Notes: generated by a model not told the origin, from the sequence alone. A stretch of 64,000 bases of DNA from Candidatus Pantoea varia (GCF_900115075.1 NZ_FOVG01000001.1:1-64000), one strand, 5' to 3'. Counted from the first letter of the stretch, positions 9,130 through 23,032 are shown. Made by a program: numbers and translations.

Positions 9130-10665
9130 TCAGTGCGCGCCACCCCCACCGCCGCCTGCGCTAAACGGCGGACGGGCAAACCAGATCAGCACCAGCAGAA
9201 TCAAAAAGACCCCCGCCGACGCCCAGAAGATTTCATTCGCTGAAATAATCAGTCCCTGGTTAGTAATCTGCTGCGCGATATAGGCCGACGCCTGCTGCTG
9301 CGTCATCCCCATGCTCTCCAGCTGGCTATACATCTGCTGTGAATTGACGTTGTACGGTGTGATCGACTCCGTCAGGTAGCTATGATGCATCGACTCGCGG
9401 TTACTCCACATGGTGGTGGTAATCGACGTCCCCACCGAGCCGGCAAAGGTACGCATAAAGTTCGACAGGCTGGAGGCCGCGGCCATACGCTCCGGCGGCA
9501 GTCCCGACAGCGTGATGGTGGTCAGCGGCATAAAGAAGCAGGCCACGGCAAAGCCCTGGATAAACTGCGGCCAGGCTGAGGCACCAAAGTCCATCCCCGG
9601 TTCAAACGTATATGCGCGCCAGTAGAAGCAGACGGCATACATAATGAAGCTGAACGTGACCAGCCGTCGCATGTCGAGCTTATGGGCAAAGCGACCAATG
9701 ATCGGCGACAGGATCACCGGCAAAATCCCCACCGGCGCAGACGCCAGACCGGCCCAGGTTGCGGTATAACCGTAGACCTCCTGCAGCAGCTGCGGCAACA
9801 GTACTATCGAGCCGAAGTAGAGCATGTAAGCCAGGCTGATAGACAGGCAGCCGATGGTGAAGTTACGCGACTTAAACAGCGACAGGTCTATGATCGGGTG
9901 ATCGTCCGTCAGCTCCCAGACCAGCAGGACTGATAGGGCAATCACGGCCACTACCCCGAGCACGATAATCTCGGACGAGTTAAACCAGTCGAGCTCCTTT
10001 CCGCGATCCAGCATCACCTGCAGACAGCCGATCCCCACTACCAGCAGCACCAGCCCGACCATATCGATCCGCCGGATTTCGGTTTTGGTTTCCCGACCAC
10101 GCAGGGTTTGCAGCGTCAGTATCACTACCGCCACGCCAATCGGCACGTTGATAAAGAAGATCCAGCCCCAGTGATAGTTATCGCTGATCCAGCCGCCCAG
10201 TATCGGGCCACAGATCGGAGCCACAATCACTGTCATCGCCCACAGCGACAGCGCAACACTGCGCTTGGCGGGCGGATAGTTGTTGAGCAGCAGACTTTGC
10301 GACAGCGGGATCAAAGGACCCGCGACGATCCCCTGAATGACGCGGAAGAAGATCAGCATCTCCAGGCTATCTGACATGCCACATGCCCAGGAGGCGATGG
10401 CAAACAGAATGGTCGACCAGGTAAAGAGCTTCACTTCACCGATGCGTTTTGCCAGCCAGCCGGTCAGCGGGATCGAGATCGCATTCGCCACACCAAACGA
10501 GGTGATTACCCAGGTACCCTGAGAGTTCGAGGCCCCCAGGTTCCCGGCAATAGTGGGGATCGCCACGTTGGCGATGGTCGAGTCCAGAACCTGCATGAAC
10601 GTCGCCAGCGACAGCGCAATGGTCATCAGGACCAGCGGCATCCCTTCAAGCGGTTTTTGTGCCAT
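9130..10665 (-). CDS. emrB: Multidrug efflux MFS subunit EmrB
   Basis: A 511-residue inner-membrane drug:H+ antiporter of the 14-helix DHA2 family. It works with EmrA and TolC to expel hydrophobic uncouplers and antibiotics. Motifs: antiporter motif C in helix 5 (LSLWAMTVIVAPICGPILGG), motif D1 LDSTIANVAIPTIAG in helix 1, and the glycine-rich C-terminus GGGGGGAH identical to E. coli. emrA lies 16 bases upstream in the same operon. Confidence 0.97.
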   Translation of the reverse strand: MAQKPLEGMPLVLMTIALSLATFMQVLDSTIANVAIPTIAGNLGASNSQGTWVITSFGVANAISIPLTGWLAKRIGEVKLFTWSTILFAIASWACGMSDSLEMLIFFRVIQGIVAGPLIPLSQSLLLNNYPPAKRSVALSLWAMTVIVAPICGPILGGWISDNYHWGWIFFINVPIGVAVVILTLQTLRGRETKTEIRRIDMVGLVLLVVGIGCLQVMLDRGKELDWFNSSEIIVLGVVAVIALSVLLVWELTDDHPIIDLSLFKSRNFTIGCLSISLAYMLYFGSIVLLPQLLQEVYGYTATWAGLASAPVGILPVILSPIIGRFAHKLDMRRLVTFSFIMYAVCFYWRAYTFEPGMDFGASAWPQFIQGFAVACFFMPLTTITLSGLPPERMAAASSLSNFMRTFAGSVGTSITTTMWSNRESMHHSYLTESITPYNVNSQQMYSQLESMGMTQQQASAYIAQQITNQGLIISANEIFWASAGVFLILLVLIWFARPPFSAGGGGGGAH

Positions 10666-10681
10666 TACAGCCTCCGCGTCA

Positions 10682-11854
10682 TCATCCGGCGTTGGCGCGG
10701 ACGATATCGGTGATCAGCTGATTGACCGGCGCTAGGTCAATCGCCAGCGCGTTGCTGCTGTAAGCGGCCTGCTGACGGGCGCTGGTGGCGAGCGCGCTAC
10801 CTTCTTTGCTGGTGGTATCGATTTTAACCAGCGTGGAGAGGCCGATGCGCAGTGGATGTCTGGCGATATCTTCCTGATTCAGTTCAATACGCACCGGCAG
10901 GCGCTGAACCACTTTGATCCAGTTACCGGTGGCATTCTGCGCAGGCAGCAGAGAGAAGGCGCTGCCGGTGCCCATATCCAGTCCTGCGACTTTGCCCTGA
11001 TAAACCACTTCGTCACCGTAGATATCGGCAACCACGGTGACAGGCTGACCAATGCGAACGCCAGCCAGCTGGGTCTCTTTGAAGTTGGCATCGACCCACA
11101 GATTGGTGGCAGGTACGACAGCCAGCAGCGGGGTGCTGGAGGAGATTTGCGAACCGACCTGCACGCTGCGACGGGAGATGAAACCATCCATCGGACTGCG
11201 GATTTCGGTGCGTTGCAGCGCCAGCCAGGCGTCACGCAGCTCAGCCGCGCTCTGTTGAACGGCAGGCTGATTCTCCAGCGAGGTATTGAGGATCATCGCC
11301 TGATTGGCATTGTATTGCTGAATCGCTACGTCCAGCTGCGCTTTGGCGGTGGCCACGGCGTCACGGGCGTGCTGTAACTCTTCACGGCCAATCAGGTTGG
11401 CTGCACCCAACGGCTCGCGGCGTTTCAGGTCGGCTTCTGCCTGTGCCAGCGCGGTCTGCTGCAGGGTAATGCTGGCCTGATACTGTTTGCCATTGATCAT
11501 CAGCTGATGCGTCTGACGCACGCTGGTGGCCAGGGCCGTCTGCGCTTTTTCAAACGCCTGCTCAGCATCGGTTTTATCGAGTGAAACCAGCACATCGCCT
11601 TTTTTGACGAAATCGGTGTCTTCAAACCAGACTTTGTTCACGCTACCGGAGACCTGTGCCATCACCTGCACCTGATTACCCGCAACGTAGGCGTCATCCG
11701 TTTCCTGAAAATGGCGCAGGACCAGGAACCAGTAAACTCCCCAGGCAATACCAACCAGCACAAAGAGCAGCGCCAGCACAATGAGCACACTTTTGCGCTT
11801 CTTCTTTTTACTGGCTGACGGTTGCGGGCTTTGTGCTTCTGCCGTTGCACTCAT
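10682..11854 (-). CDS. emrA: Efflux membrane-fusion protein EmrA
   Basis: A 390-residue periplasmic adaptor linking EmrB to TolC. It has one N-terminal membrane anchor (residues ~28-48), a lipoyl-like region ETDDAYVAGNQVQVMAQVSG, a long coiled-coil hairpin (residues ~100-210) and a beta-barrel with WVDANFKETQLAGVRIGQPV. The start at 11854 (MSATAEAQSP) has GGAG 8 bases upstream and gives the E. coli length of 390. The frame is open to another ATG at 11875. Confidence 0.96.
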   Translation of the reverse strand: MSATAEAQSPQPSASKKKKRKSVLIVLALLFVLVGIAWGVYWFLVLRHFQETDDAYVAGNQVQVMAQVSGSVNKVWFEDTDFVKKGDVLVSLDKTDAEQAFEKAQTALATSVRQTHQLMINGKQYQASITLQQTALAQAEADLKRREPLGAANLIGREELQHARDAVATAKAQLDVAIQQYNANQAMILNTSLENQPAVQQSAAELRDAWLALQRTEIRSPMDGFISRRSVQVGSQISSSTPLLAVVPATNLWVDANFKETQLAGVRIGQPVTVVADIYGDEVVYQGKVAGLDMGTGSAFSLLPAQNATGNWIKVVQRLPVRIELNQEDIARHPLRIGLSTLVKIDTTSKEGSALATSARQQAAYSSNALAIDLAPVNQLITDIVRANAG

Positions 11855-12004
11855 GACTTTCTCCACGTTTTCCATTTAGTCGGGCGGCAGAAATCCATTT
11901 CCGCCTGCGCCCGAGTCGAAAAAGCCAGCGACTGAGCGCTGGCCAGATAAAAAAGGAAATTAAAATAACGATTTCGACAGGTGATTGTGTCGCACTTATT
12001 GCTA

Positions 12005-12535
12005 TTAGCGGGAAAGCGAGGCGATCAGCTGATCTTCATCCATTTTATCAAGACGATTAAGCAGCTTACGGGTGATGCCTTCCAGCTGGGATTTCTCATC
12101 GACCGACAGCGACGACCAGAGGTACTGCAGGCTCTGATGCTGAGGTGGCAGAAGCTGGCGCAGGAACTCCATCCCTTTATCGGTCAGATGCAGGTGCAGG
12201 CAGCGACGGTCGTGATCGCTTTCACGACGCTCAATCCAGCCGCGTTTTTCCAGTTCATCAGCAATGCGCGTGGCATTGGTGCGTGAAGAGCCAAGGGCAG
12301 AGCTGAGCTCAGAGGGCTGAATGCTGTGGTTTTCCTGTGCATCCAGCGTAATCAACGCCATGAACAGGGTTTCATTAATCCCCTGTGCTTTCAGCATCTT
12401 ATTGCGGTTGTCCAGCAGTTTACCCTGCATATGCATACAGAGACGCGTCAGAATAATTTCCTGCAACGGAAAATCCTTATGGCGATTGGCACGGATGTTT
12501 AGCATCTGCTCAATGGGAGTAAACGAACTTTCCAT
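12005..12535 (-). CDS. emrR: MarR-family repressor EmrR (MprA)
   Basis: A 176-residue winged-helix repressor that controls emrAB and releases DNA on binding uncouplers such as salicylate. It is almost colinear with E. coli MprA: the DNA-binding helices read [24 protein letters not shown] and the wing follows with [13 protein letters not shown]. The ATG at 12535 matches the family start; an upstream in-frame ATG at 12559 would add eight residues and is unlikely. The ~150-base gap to emrA is typical of this operon. Confidence 0.96.
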   Translation of the reverse strand: MESSFTPIEQMLNIRANRHKDFPLQEIILTRLCMHMQGKLLDNRNKMLKAQGINETLFMALITLDAQENHSIQPSELSSALGSSRTNATRIADELEKRGWIERRESDHDRRCLHLHLTDKGMEFLRQLLPPQHQSLQYLWSSLSVDEKSQLEGITRKLLNRLDKMDEDQLIASLSR

Positions 12536-12837
12536 TAAAAAAAACCTCACTAATTGCAACTTGTATAATAACTATGGTGACAGGATAAGCGTAGTCACTT
12601 TTTGGCAGGTGATCGCTGACAGAATCACTATTCACCATCAAAGGTCTTCCAGGCCATTCCCTGGCCCTGGGTCTAAAACCCGTACGTCCGGCGGCAGCCG
12701 CTGTGCCGGAACGTGATCAAAAAGGGGGCAAATTTAATAATATCGCGGGGAAAAATAACTGAAGTGAATAGGTTTGCTACTAACCATAACAAACCTAACC
12801 ATTTGTGACCAGACGCAATGCGCTGTCCAGCCAGGCT
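12536..12837. promoter_or_regulatory. emrR upstream region
   Basis: About 300 bases between emrR and the convergently oriented end of the MFS gene. It must hold the emrRAB promoter and EmrR operator, since EmrR autoregulates in E. coli. The AT-rich stretch TTGCAACTTGTATAATAAC at 12553-12571 is the likeliest place. No operator dyad could be fixed by eye. No ORF of conserved type is seen. Confidence 0.45.
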
Positions 12838-14034
12838 TCAGTTGATTTTTTCCGCCTCAAAGCGCGATCCGGTTGCCCAAATCAGCAGATTAATCACAGT
12901 CAGCAGCACGCCAGCGCCACAGACGCCATACCAGCCCAAAAGATGGTAAGCGGTCGCGGAGAGCAGTGAGCCGGCCGCGCCACCCATAAAGTAGCTGGTC
13001 ATGTAACCGGCATTAAGACGGTTCCGTGCCTCCGGCATCTGCGCGTAGATCACGCTTTGATTGGTGATATGGACGGCCTGCACCGCCAAATCCAGCAAAA
13101 GGATGCCGACGATCAGCGGCGCAAGCTGCTCCGCGCCCCACGCTATGGCGGCCCACGACAGCAGCATAAGCAGCAGGCCCAGTCGGGTGGTCAGCTTCGC
13201 TTTACCCATGTCAGCCAGCGTGCCCGCCTGACGTGCGGCCAGCGCACCTGCGGCACCGACCAGCCCCAGCAAGCCAATCTCGCCCTCTGAGAAGTGATAA
13301 GGCGCCCCGGCGAGCAGAAAGGCCATTGAGGTCCACAGCAGGCTGAAATTGGCAAAGGAGAGGCAGCCGGTCCAGGCGCGGGTGCGGAGCACCCGATTAC
13401 CTGCATACAGGCGAAAGATGGAGGCCAGCAGTTGCGGATAGCTCATGGGCACGGACTGTTTTACGCGCGGCAGCGATCGCCACAGCGCCAGGGCCATCAC
13501 CACCATCAGCAGGCTGGCAGTCCAGTAGACGGTACGCCAGCCGCCAAGCTGCGCCAGGCCGCCTGCCACGGTGCGCGCCAGCAGAATCCCCAGCAGCAAA
13601 CCGCTCATTACCGTCCCCACAATTTTACCACGCCGCTCTGGCTCTGCCAGCGTGGCGGCCAGCGGCACCAGGATTTGTGCGGCGACCGAGAACAGGCCGG
13701 TCATCACCGTGCCCAGCAGTAAAAAAGTAAAGGAGTGCGAAAGGGCGATAATCACCATGCCCGCAGCAGCCAGCAGGATCATCGTCACAATCAGGCTGCG
13801 TCGTTCAAAGCGATCGCCCAGCGGCACCAGCAACAACAGACCGCAGGCGTAGCCGAGTTGCGCCGTGGTGACAATAAACCCGGCAAGGCTGACAGAGAGA
13901 TCAAACTGTTGGGCGATGGTATTGAGCAGTGGCTGAACGTAGTAGTTACTGGCTACACAGAGGCCGGTTGCTACCGACATCAGGACCACTAAAGCAGGCG
14001 TCAGAACCTGGCGAGTCGCATTCATAAACAGCAT
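12838..14034 (-). CDS. MFS exporter, YgaY-like
   Basis: A 398-residue, 12-helix major facilitator of the drug/arabinose efflux type. It has the N-terminal signature VASNYYVQPLLNTIAQQF, the loop 2-3 motif LLLVPLGDRFERRS and helix 4-5 segment LVPLAATLAEPERRGKIVGT. Its place between emrR and proX is that of ygaY, which is a pseudogene in many E. coli strains and intact here. Substrate unknown. The start could be 14034 or the ATG at 14025 (MNATRQVL); neither has a strong Shine-Dalgarno. Confidence 0.85.
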   Translation of the reverse strand: MLFMNATRQVLTPALVVLMSVATGLCVASNYYVQPLLNTIAQQFDLSVSLAGFIVTTAQLGYACGLLLLVPLGDRFERRSLIVTMILLAAAGMVIIALSHSFTFLLLGTVMTGLFSVAAQILVPLAATLAEPERRGKIVGTVMSGLLLGILLARTVAGGLAQLGGWRTVYWTASLLMVVMALALWRSLPRVKQSVPMSYPQLLASIFRLYAGNRVLRTRAWTGCLSFANFSLLWTSMAFLLAGAPYHFSEGEIGLLGLVGAAGALAARQAGTLADMGKAKLTTRLGLLLMLLSWAAIAWGAEQLAPLIVGILLLDLAVQAVHITNQSVIYAQMPEARNRLNAGYMTSYFMGGAAGSLLSATAYHLLGWYGVCGAGVLLTVINLLIWATGSRFEAEKIN

Positions 14035-14128
14035 CGGTCGCTAATAATCATTTGAGGTTAATAGTAACTCAAAAAACTATTTCACACGCATGTTTATTAA
14101 CAGGCCATACCAGTCGGAATAGCAGGCA

Positions 14129-14157
14129 TAAAAAAGGGCAGAAATGCTTCCGCCCTT
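14129..14157 (-). terminator. Terminator downstream of proX
   Basis: Read on the minus strand, AAGGGCGGAAGC...TGCCCTT pairs and is followed by five T. It lies about 80 bases past the proX stop and ends the proVWX transcript before the MFS gene promoter. Confidence 0.75.
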
Positions 14158-14236
14158 AGATAACTGTCCGACTTAAGGCTTACGCTCCCTGAGCCAGCAT
14201 TTTTATTAACTACCCTGGGGCAGACAGGTTTTCATG

Positions 14237-15241
14237 TTATTGCGCGGCAGCCTGCGCCTCGCTGATCCATTTATCGAACTCAGCCTGATGCGCTTTAATC
14301 CAGCCATCTACATGACGGTTAATCGCCTCTTCTGAGTTTTGTCCGGCATGCATTGCTGAGTTTTCAGCATTGATATCGGTAATGGGCAGCTTCATGACCG
14401 CAAACAGACGGGCAGCCGCCGGGTTTTTCGCCGCCCAGGCTTTGTTGGCGACGATGTGCATGGTGTTAACCGGGAAACCGTAGTTCGCGCCGTTTGGCAG
14501 CTTAGTATCTACATCCTTCTGTTCGCCTGGCAGCGAAGAGAACGGTACCTGCAGCCAGACTACATCGCGACCCGGCTTCAGCACATCGCTCAGCCAGTAG
14601 GGCGTCCAGGTGTAATAAAGGATCGGTTTACCCTGTTTGTAGCGTGCCAGCGTATCCGCCACCATCGCCGAATAGTTACCCATATTGGCGGTCACGGTAT
14701 CACTGAGACCGAAGGCGCTGTTCTGATGATTAATTACCGCTTCACAGCCCCAGCCTGGCGTACAGCCGGTCATATCCGCTTTGCCATCGCCGTTGGCGTC
14801 AAACAGGCTGGCGATCTTAGGATCTTTCAACTGCTCAATATTGGTGATGTGATATTTTTCGGCGGTCTTCTTATCAATCAGATAACCCTGGGCGGCACCG
14901 GTAACGTAGGTTCCCTGACGATACAGCTTCTGATCGCCACCGGCAGCTTTGTACATGTCGTCATGCAGCGGCTGCCAGTTCACCGCGGTAAAGGTGGCGT
15001 CGCCAGCGGCGATAGAGGTGTAGCCAACGTTGTAATCGACTTCACTCGGCTTGCTGACCTGATAGCCAAGTTTCTCCAGTGCGCGGCTGACAATCAGGGT
15101 CTGAAAAGTCTCTTCAGCGATAGTGCTCTGTATGGGTTGCACCGTAATACCTTTGCCCGGCAGATCGGCAGCGGAGACGTGTGAAACGGCCAGCGTGGTT
15201 ACCACGGCGGCGAGCAGAGAGGCTCTGTTGCGCATAGTCAT
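14237..15241 (-). CDS. proX: Glycine betaine/L-proline-binding protein ProX
   Basis: A 334-residue periplasmic substrate-binding protein of the ProU osmoprotectant importer. An N-terminal signal peptide ends at [10 protein letters not shown]. Mature sequence [22 protein letters not shown] and [22 protein letters not shown] follow E. coli ProX, including the tryptophans that box the quaternary ammonium ligand (Trp in TAVNW, TPYW). Cysteines in CTPGWGCE form the family disulfide. Translation may begin at 15241 or at ATG 15235 (MRNRASLL). It is the last gene of proVWX. Confidence 0.96.
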   Translation of the reverse strand: MTMRNRASLLAAVVTTLAVSHVSAADLPGKGITVQPIQSTIAEETFQTLIVSRALEKLGYQVSKPSEVDYNVGYTSIAAGDATFTAVNWQPLHDDMYKAAGGDQKLYRQGTYVTGAAQGYLIDKKTAEKYHITNIEQLKDPKIASLFDANGDGKADMTGCTPGWGCEAVINHQNSAFGLSDTVTANMGNYSAMVADTLARYKQGKPILYYTWTPYWLSDVLKPGRDVVWLQVPFSSLPGEQKDVDTKLPNGANYGFPVNTMHIVANKAWAAKNPAAARLFAVMKLPITDINAENSAMHAGQNSEEAINRHVDGWIKAHQAEFDKWISEAQAAAQ

Positions 15242-15296
15242 TCCTTATTTCAGATGTCGCGTCAGGATGGGCGGCGCGCAGGCACCGCCCGACAGA

Positions 15297-16388
15297 TTAT
15301 TTTTTACGCGAAGGAGATAAGATCAGGCCCAGCGGGCCGGTGTGATACCAGTGACGATTACCGCGGCTGCGGCTATCGCGACCAAAAGATTGGGTCAGGC
15401 GGTCAAGGATAATGGCAAGAATCACAATCCCCACGCCACCCACCGTCGCCAGCCCCATATCAAGACGGCCAATACCGCGCAGGACCATCTGACCGAGTCC
15501 GCCCACGGCGATCATCGAGGCGATCACCACCATTGACAGCGCCAGCATCAGGGTCTGATTGACGCCCGCCATAATGGTGGGCATCGCCAGCGGCAACTGC
15601 ACTTTGAATAGCAGCTGTCGCGGACTGGCACCAAAGGATTCGCTCGCTTCGATCAGATCGGCGGGCACCTGCTTAATGCCGAGAATAGTCAGACGCACAA
15701 TTGGTGGCAGGGCGAAGATAATCGTTACCACCACGCCTGGCACGTTGCCGATACCAAACAGCATCACAATCGGCACCAGATAGACAAAGGCGGGTGTCGT
15801 CTGCATCGCATCCAGCAAGGGGCGTACGATACGCGCTGCCCGTTCACTGCGGGCCAGCCAGATCCCCAGCGGCAGACCGATGAGAATGCAGAACATCAGC
15901 GCGGTAAGCACCAGCGCCAGCGTGACCATCGCCTGCGACCAGGCGCCAATGGCGCCAATCACGATCAGCGATACCAGTGTGGCGATGCCCATGGCGGGCG
16001 TTGCGATCTGCCAGGCGATCAGCGCAAATACCAGAATCGCCACTGGCGCTGGCATTCCCAGCAACAACTGCTGAAAGGCGCTGAGAATATAGTCAACCGG
16101 CACCCGGATACCCTGAAACAGCGGGCGGAAATGGTTGACCACCCAGTCAATACCGGTGGTCACCCAGTGATCAAGCGGGATCCAGGTTTTATGAAACGGA
16201 TCCATGATATTGAAATGTTCCGGCGCGGGCGCGGGGGCGCTGTTGAGCCAGTCACTGCTGCTGGCTGCATCGGGTGTCGCGCTGCCATCGGGCGTGCCCC
16301 AGGCATCGGCACCGCCGCTGCTGGTGGGCGCAGCCTGACTGCTGGCGGCTGTGCCGCTATCCCACGGATTGGTGGTGTCCTGACTCAT
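15297..16388 (-). CDS. proW: Glycine betaine/L-proline ABC permease ProW
   Basis: A 363-residue inner-membrane permease. It has an unusual N-terminal ~100-residue periplasmic tail (Ala/Ser/Pro-rich at residues 10-55, then [17 protein letters not shown]) and then about seven helices. The EAA loop contacting ProV is [21 protein letters not shown]. Its ATG overlaps the proV stop (ATGA), so the two are translationally coupled. Confidence 0.96.
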   Translation of the reverse strand: MSQDTTNPWDSGTAASSQAAPTSSGGADAWGTPDGSATPDAASSSDWLNSAPAPAPEHFNIMDPFHKTWIPLDHWVTTGIDWVVNHFRPLFQGIRVPVDYILSAFQQLLLGMPAPVAILVFALIAWQIATPAMGIATLVSLIVIGAIGAWSQAMVTLALVLTALMFCILIGLPLGIWLARSERAARIVRPLLDAMQTTPAFVYLVPIVMLFGIGNVPGVVVTIIFALPPIVRLTILGIKQVPADLIEASESFGASPRQLLFKVQLPLAMPTIMAGVNQTLMLALSMVVIASMIAVGGLGQMVLRGIGRLDMGLATVGGVGIVILAIILDRLTQSFGRDSRSRGNRHWYHTGPLGLILSPSRKK

Positions 16389-17581
16389 GACTGGGCTCCT
16401 TCACGATCTAACGCGCGCAATAGCGTGCTTTTGGAAATGATACCGACATACTGATTCTCCTCACCGACCACTGGCACCGCACAGGGCGCCTGAGCGACGT
16501 GCGAGAGCAGATCGCTCAGTGAGGTATCGGCGGGCACTGCGGCGGGTGAGTCGAGGAGGGCGCTATCCAGTCCCAGACCCGCTGCCAGTGCGGTTTTCAG
16601 CGAGTAGGTGGAGACCACACCAAGAAACTTCTGTTTCTCCAGAACATAGCCGTAGTCGCGGTCTTCATCCTGCAGCAGTTTAATGGCGGAGCGCGGGCCG
16701 AAACCTGGCGCTTTGCGGATCAATGCTCCCGCGCTACGACGGGCAATATCTTTGGCGCTGAATACGTGACTGATATCGACGCCACGGAAAAAGGTGCGGA
16801 CATAGTCGTTGGCTGGGTTATTCAGGATCTCATCCGGCGTACCAACCTGTATCACTTCGCCGCCCTGCATAATGGCAATACGATCGCCAATACGCATCGC
16901 TTCATCAAGATCGTGGGAAATAAAGACGATGGTGCGCTGATGCCTGGCTTGTAAATTAACCAGCTCATCCTGCATCTCAGTACGAATCAATGGATCCAGT
17001 GCAGAGAAGGCCTCATCCATTAATAAGATGTCGGGATTGATTGCCAGCGCGCGGGCTAATCCGACGCGCTGTCGCATCCCCCCGGAAAGTTCATCCGGGT
17101 AAGCGTGCGCATAATTCTCCAGCCCGACCTGACGTAACGCTTCCAGTGCTTTTTCCTGGCGTTCAGCCAGTGCGACGCCCGCTAATTCCATGCCAAATGC
17201 CGTGTTATTTAATACATTCATGTGCGGCATCAAAGCAAATGACTGGAATACCATGCTGATTTTATTTCTGCGCACGTCACGCAGTTCGCTGGCAGATATT
17301 TTGGCAATATCGACACCGTCAATAATCACCTGGCCGCGCGTCGGTTCTATCAGACGATTGAGAAGGCGAACCATGGTCGATTTTCCTGAACCAGATAACC
17401 CCATGATGACGAATATCTCGCCTTCTTCAATAGCCAGACTGGCGTTCTTTACGCCAAGAGAGAGACCGGTCTTCTCCAGAATGACATCTTTGGTCGCACC
17501 CTTTTCAATATATTTAAACGCGCGATCCGGATTGTCGCCAAATATTTTATAGAGATTTTTTACTTCGAGCTTAATAGCCAT
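16385..17581 (-). CDS. proV: Glycine betaine/L-proline ABC ATPase ProV
   Basis: A 398-residue ATPase driving ProU uptake. Walker [10 protein letters not shown], signature [15 protein letters not shown], Walker [14 protein letters not shown] and switch His in [10 protein letters not shown] are present. The C-terminal ~120 residues hold tandem CBS domains, which in this family sense ionic strength. It is first in proVWX. Confidence 0.97.
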   Translation of the reverse strand: MAIKLEVKNLYKIFGDNPDRAFKYIEKGATKDVILEKTGLSLGVKNASLAIEEGEIFVIMGLSGSGKSTMVRLLNRLIEPTRGQVIIDGVDIAKISASELRDVRRNKISMVFQSFALMPHMNVLNNTAFGMELAGVALAERQEKALEALRQVGLENYAHAYPDELSGGMRQRVGLARALAINPDILLMDEAFSALDPLIRTEMQDELVNLQARHQRTIVFISHDLDEAMRIGDRIAIMQGGEVIQVGTPDEILNNPANDYVRTFFRGVDISHVFSAKDIARRSAGALIRKAPGFGPRSAIKLLQDEDRDYGYVLEKQKFLGVVSTYSLKTALAAGLGLDSALLDSPAAVPADTSLSDLLSHVAQAPCAVPVVGEENQYVGIISKSTLLRALDREGAQS

Positions 17582-18045
17582 GCAGTCATTAAATCCTGGT
17601 TGAAATACCTGATATTACCCTGTCGTTCCCGCTGAAATTTAAGCAGGCCATACCGTAGCACACTGACGTTATCTGACAACCCTGAGTTGGGATATTTACC
17701 GGCCGCGGGACATTCAGATGCCGATTATCTTCAGTGCTCACAAGGGATGAACACGGATTAATTTTTTGTGAAATCATCAGGGATTTATTGGCATTTCGGC
17801 CGATTTGCTGCGTGAAAGGGAGAAAAACAGACGTCATCAACGTGAAATATTACGGAAATAATAGAGTCCGATGCAGGGAAATAATCACGCCTGAAACGAT
17901 CATGTTCAGTGAAATAATTGGCCAAAAAAAAAGAAAATGCGGTGCGGGTGAAAATCAATAAACGGTGAAATAGTCAGGCGGTGTGGCAGTAATATTTTTT
18001 TCTTATGATGGGTCGGGATAGCGCGGCTGGCACGCCATTGTCAGT
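17582..18045. promoter_or_regulatory. proU upstream regulatory region
   Basis: About 460 bases without a believable gene between proV and nrdF. It is AT-rich, with A/T runs near 17830-17960 and TTTTTTTCTTAT near 17995. This resembles the curved, H-NS-repressed osmotically induced proU control region of enterobacteria. The promoter and H-NS sites were not pinned down; the assignment rests on position. Confidence 0.5.
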
Positions 18046-18076
18046 GAAAACCGGATGCTGATAAAACAGCACCCGG
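18046..18076 (-). terminator. Terminator of the nrdHIEF operon
   Basis: On the minus strand CCGGGTGCTG-TTTTAT-CAGCATCCGG forms a 10-bp stem with a single G-T pair, followed by TTTT. It lies just past nrdF. Confidence 0.88.
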
Positions 18077-18082
18077 CAACCA

Positions 18083-21189
<3,107 letters not shown>

Positions 21190-21576
21190 AATTGGGTTAC
21201 TCCCGCTTTAACTTTCGCAATATCGTCAGGCGTTCCCATCAGCTCGAAGCGGTAGAGACAAGGAACCTGACATTTTTTTGCAATGATGCTGCTCGCCAGA
21301 CAGTAACCGGCACCGAAGTTACGGTTGCCCGCCGCGATCACGCCACGAATACCGCGTCGGTTCGCCTCATCATTAAGAAACTGAATCACCTGTCCGGGCA
21401 CGGCACCGCGACTGCTGCCACCGCCATAACTGGGCACCACCAGAATATAGGGCTGGTTGATATGCAGTTGCTCACGGGCATCAAGCGGGATGCGCCGGGC
21501 GGGCAGGCCGAGGCGCGTCACAAACCGGTGGGTGTTTTCCGACTGGCTGGAAAAATAGACCAGCGGGAACATGTGC

Positions 21577-21819
21577 TTAACCCCCGACGGCAGAAAGGGA
21601 GCGCAGAGTGGCGATCTTGTCCGGACGGAAACCGCTCCAGTGATCGTTATCTGCCATCACCACCGGCACCTGGCGGTAACCCAGTGATTTCAGGTTATCG
21701 ATTGCTTCCGGCTGGGTGTCGAGATTGATCAGCTGATAGGCGATACCCTGACGGTCCATCGCATTTTTGGTCGCCGTGCACTGGACACAGTTATCTTTAG
21801 TGTAAATAATAATGCGCAT
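21577..21819 (-). CDS. nrdH: NrdH glutaredoxin-like electron donor
   Basis: An 80-residue thioredoxin-fold hydrogen donor for NrdE. Active site CVQC near residue 11 and the C-terminal signature WSGFRPDKI are present. The true start is ATG 21819 ([10 protein letters not shown]), matching the 81-residue E. coli protein; the longer open frame to 21903 is rejected. First gene of nrdHIEF. Confidence 0.95.
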   Translation of the reverse strand: MRIIIYTKDNCVQCTATKNAMDRQGIAYQLINLDTQPEAIDNLKSLGYRQVPVVMADNDHWSGFRPDKIATLRSLSAVGG

Positions 21820-21926
21820 GATTCGTATTTCCCTCTGTATGCGGTTCTGATGCCCGGAAACAAAGCAGACGCGGCAGGTTGCGGGCTTTATTGTGGCGAA
21901 CATCGGGTGTTGTGCTAATGAGGTAA

Positions 21927-21972
21927 ATACTAGATGTAGTGGTTTTGGTGGTCAAGCCCACCAGATATAGGG
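21927..21972 (-). promoter_or_regulatory. Tandem NrdR boxes upstream of nrdHIEF
   Basis: Two 16-base near-palindromes, ATACTAGATGTAGTGG at 21927-21942 and CCCACCAGATATAGGG at 21957-21972, fit the NrdR box (ACACWATATATWGTGT) well at the core. Their starts are 30 bases apart, three helical turns, the usual spacing for NrdR pairs. They lie ~110 bases before the nrdH start, where the dATP/ATP-sensing repressor would block transcription. The match is by eye. Confidence 0.8.
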
Positions 21973-22071
21973 TTTTATGATTTGCATTTGCGCAACAGAG
22001 GAAAAGCCAGCAGGGATGCGCCCTGCAGCCTGAAAAAATCTTTTGTAAAGGTCGCTGGCCGGAAAAAGGGC

Positions 22072-22099
22072 AAAAAAAAGCCCCGCACAGGGCAGGGCT
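22072..22099 (-). terminator. Terminator of ygaM
   Basis: On the minus strand AGCCCTGC-CCTGT-GCGGGGCT is followed by at least seven T, 25 bases beyond the ygaM stop. Confidence 0.88.
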
Positions 22100-22122
22100 T
22101 AGGGGATTTTTTAGCGCTTAGC

Positions 22123-22440
22123 TTAGCGGCGTGAAGCCAGCAGCACGCCCACGACGATACCAAACGCGGCACCGATACCTACACCGTGCCATGGCTTGTC
22201 ATGGACATAGGTATCAACCTGCGCGGAGGCATCACGCGCGACCTGTGAAACACGGTTGCTGCCGCCATTCAGTCTTGAGCGGGTCTGTTTCAGCAGCTTT
22301 TCTGCCTGACTGCGGGCAGAATCCACTTCGTCTTTGGCGTCACTGCCGTAAGATTTCAACAGCGCTTCCAGTGAATCGGCCAGTTCGTTAACGTCCTGAT
22401 TGATATCAATGTCATCGTTTTTTACAGTGCGATTAAACAT
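22123..22440 (-). CDS. ygaM: DUF883 membrane-anchored protein YgaM
   Basis: A 105-residue member of the ElaB/YqjD/YgaM family. A helical, charged N-terminal 75 residues (VNELADSLEALLKSYGSDAKDEVDSAR) is followed by one C-terminal membrane helix with glycines (GVGIGAAFGIVVGVLLASRR). Family members bind 100S/stationary-phase ribosomes and tether them to the inner membrane; that role is inferred for YgaM. It is divergent from ygaC as in E. coli. Confidence 0.92.
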   Translation of the reverse strand: MFNRTVKNDDIDINQDVNELADSLEALLKSYGSDAKDEVDSARSQAEKLLKQTRSRLNGGSNRVSQVARDASAQVDTYVHDKPWHGVGIGAAFGIVVGVLLASRR

Positions 22441-22593
22441 TTTTTAGCTCCCTTTGATTTAAAAACGTAATACTAGTGTAGACGACCTTTTGATAAACGA
22501 GACGCGGGAGTGTTCTTTAGGGAAAATTCCGAATGCCCACTCTGTCATGCTGTTGTAAGGTTGCGAAGCTTTTGAAAGAGGAGAGGATCGAGC

Positions 22594-22929
22594 ATGTATT
22601 TACGACCGGATGAGGTAGCGCGCGTACTGGAAAAAGCGGGTTTCGAAGTCGATGAAATTACCCCACGGGCCTATGGCTATCGCCGTGGAGAGAACTACGT
22701 TTATGTGAATCGCGAAGCGCGCATGGGGCGCATGGCTTTAGTGATTCATCCGACACTGAAAGAGAAGAGCCAGCCGTTCGCTGAACCTGCTTCAGAAATG
22801 AAGACCTGCGATCACTACACCCAATTCCCTCTCTACCTGGCGGGTGATTCACAGGAACATTACGGCATCCCGCACGGATTCAGTTCTCGCATGGCGCTGG
22901 AACGTTATATTCAAAGCGTTTTCGGCTAA
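22594..22929 (+). CDS. ygaC: DUF2002 protein YgaC
   Basis: A 111-residue small cytoplasmic protein of unknown function, closely matching E. coli Yga[18 protein letters not shown] at the start and [14 protein letters not shown] then [17 protein letters not shown] at the end. The Shine-Dalgarno AGAGGAG lies 8-9 bases before ATG. E. coli ygaC is Fur-regulated; no Fur box was picked out here. Confidence 0.93.
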   Translation: MYLRPDEVARVLEKAGFEVDEITPRAYGYRRGENYVYVNREARMGRMALVIHPTLKEKSQPFAEPASEMKTCDHYTQFPLYLAGDSQEHYGIPHGFSSRMALERYIQSVFG

Positions 22930-23032
22930 CGCATCAGGCCCCGCCGCGACGGGGCACTGAACCGCCTGACCTTCCTCCCTGACTCCCCCCGTTGCAATTA
23001 CCGGCTGTGACGCGTATAAAATTGTCCCCTAT

